From the NCBI GenBank assembly GCA_900772685.1, contig CAAGRP010000046.1, positions 1-5,678 on the forward strand: a DNA stretch of 5,678 nucleotides, written 5' to 3'. Of this stretch, positions 5,640-5,678 are shown piece by piece. The first letter of the stretch is position 1; every line of letters starts with the position of its first letter. Origin of the DNA: Lachnospiraceae bacterium (GTDB lineage: Bacteria; Bacillota; Clostridia; Lachnospirales; Lachnospiraceae). Position numbers and translations under genes: made by a program. The notes beneath the pieces were generated by a model. It saw only the letters and a list, made by a program, of their open reading frames with translations. It had not been told where the DNA came from and did no database searches.

Positions 5640-5678
5640 GTTTTGGGGACGAGAGCGGGTCGAGAAGTTTTACATAAA
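5640..5678. other. Short downstream stretch with no recognisable feature
   Basis: After the terminator T-run, 39 bases remain to the window edge. I see no start codon with a ribosome binding site, no convincing promoter hexamers and no second hairpin. The sequence may be the beginning of an intergenic region belonging to the next locus. Confidence 0.5.

Noticed and set aside
1..5678. CRISPR array, insertion sequence, tRNA/rRNA genes or phage elements
   Set aside because: I see no spaced direct repeats, transposase genes, terminal inverted repeats or RNA gene signatures; coding sequence of a housekeeping operon fills almost all the window.

Overview
The window is the distal part of a de novo pyrimidine (UMP) biosynthesis operon. 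All genes are on the + strand, in the order carB (3' part only) - pyrK - pyrD - pyrF - pyrE - pyrB - pyrI, followed by an elaborate intrinsic terminator. Several features suggest an anaerobic Gram-positive of the Clostridia, probably a Lachnospiraceae member such as a Butyrivibrio relative: an NAD-linked class 1B dihydroorotate dehydrogenase (PyrD plus PyrK), strong AGGAGG-type ribosome binding sites, frequent AGA/AGG Arg and ATA Ile codons at moderate GC, and a clostridial-style PyrB+PyrI aspartate transcarbamylase. The family-level assignment is inference from style and was not checked by database search.

Layout: 1-1170 is the last ~389 residues of CarB, containing the rest of the second ATP-grasp half and the MGS-like allosteric domain. 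1189-1923 is pyrK, 1911-2837 pyrD, 2822-3520 pyrF, 3547-4191 pyrE, 4188-5108 pyrB and 5105-5521 pyrI. The genes are packed with 4-16 nt overlaps or gaps of at most 26 nt, and each has its own Shine-Dalgarno sequence. The remaining 157 bases (5522-5678) hold a ~88-nt branched hairpin followed by a T-run, then 38 bases in which I see nothing. No promoter is visible, so the operon start, probably with carA, lies upstream of the window.

Pathway: CarB (with CarA) makes carbamoyl phosphate. PyrB, controlled by PyrI, joins it to aspartate. Dihydroorotase (pyrC, not in the window) closes the ring. PyrD/PyrK oxidises dihydroorotate to orotate using NAD+. PyrE adds PRPP to give OMP, and PyrF decarboxylates OMP to UMP. 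Two control points are visible in the proteins: the CarB C-terminal domain, which in homologues binds UMP, and PyrI, which in homologues binds CTP/ATP.

The coding part is intact and conventional. The least explained sequence is the 3' element: the terminator stem carries an internal 14-bp imperfect hairpin arm, and that arm's loop is complementary to the 5' base of the terminator. It therefore has either a possible pseudoknot or two mutually exclusive folds.
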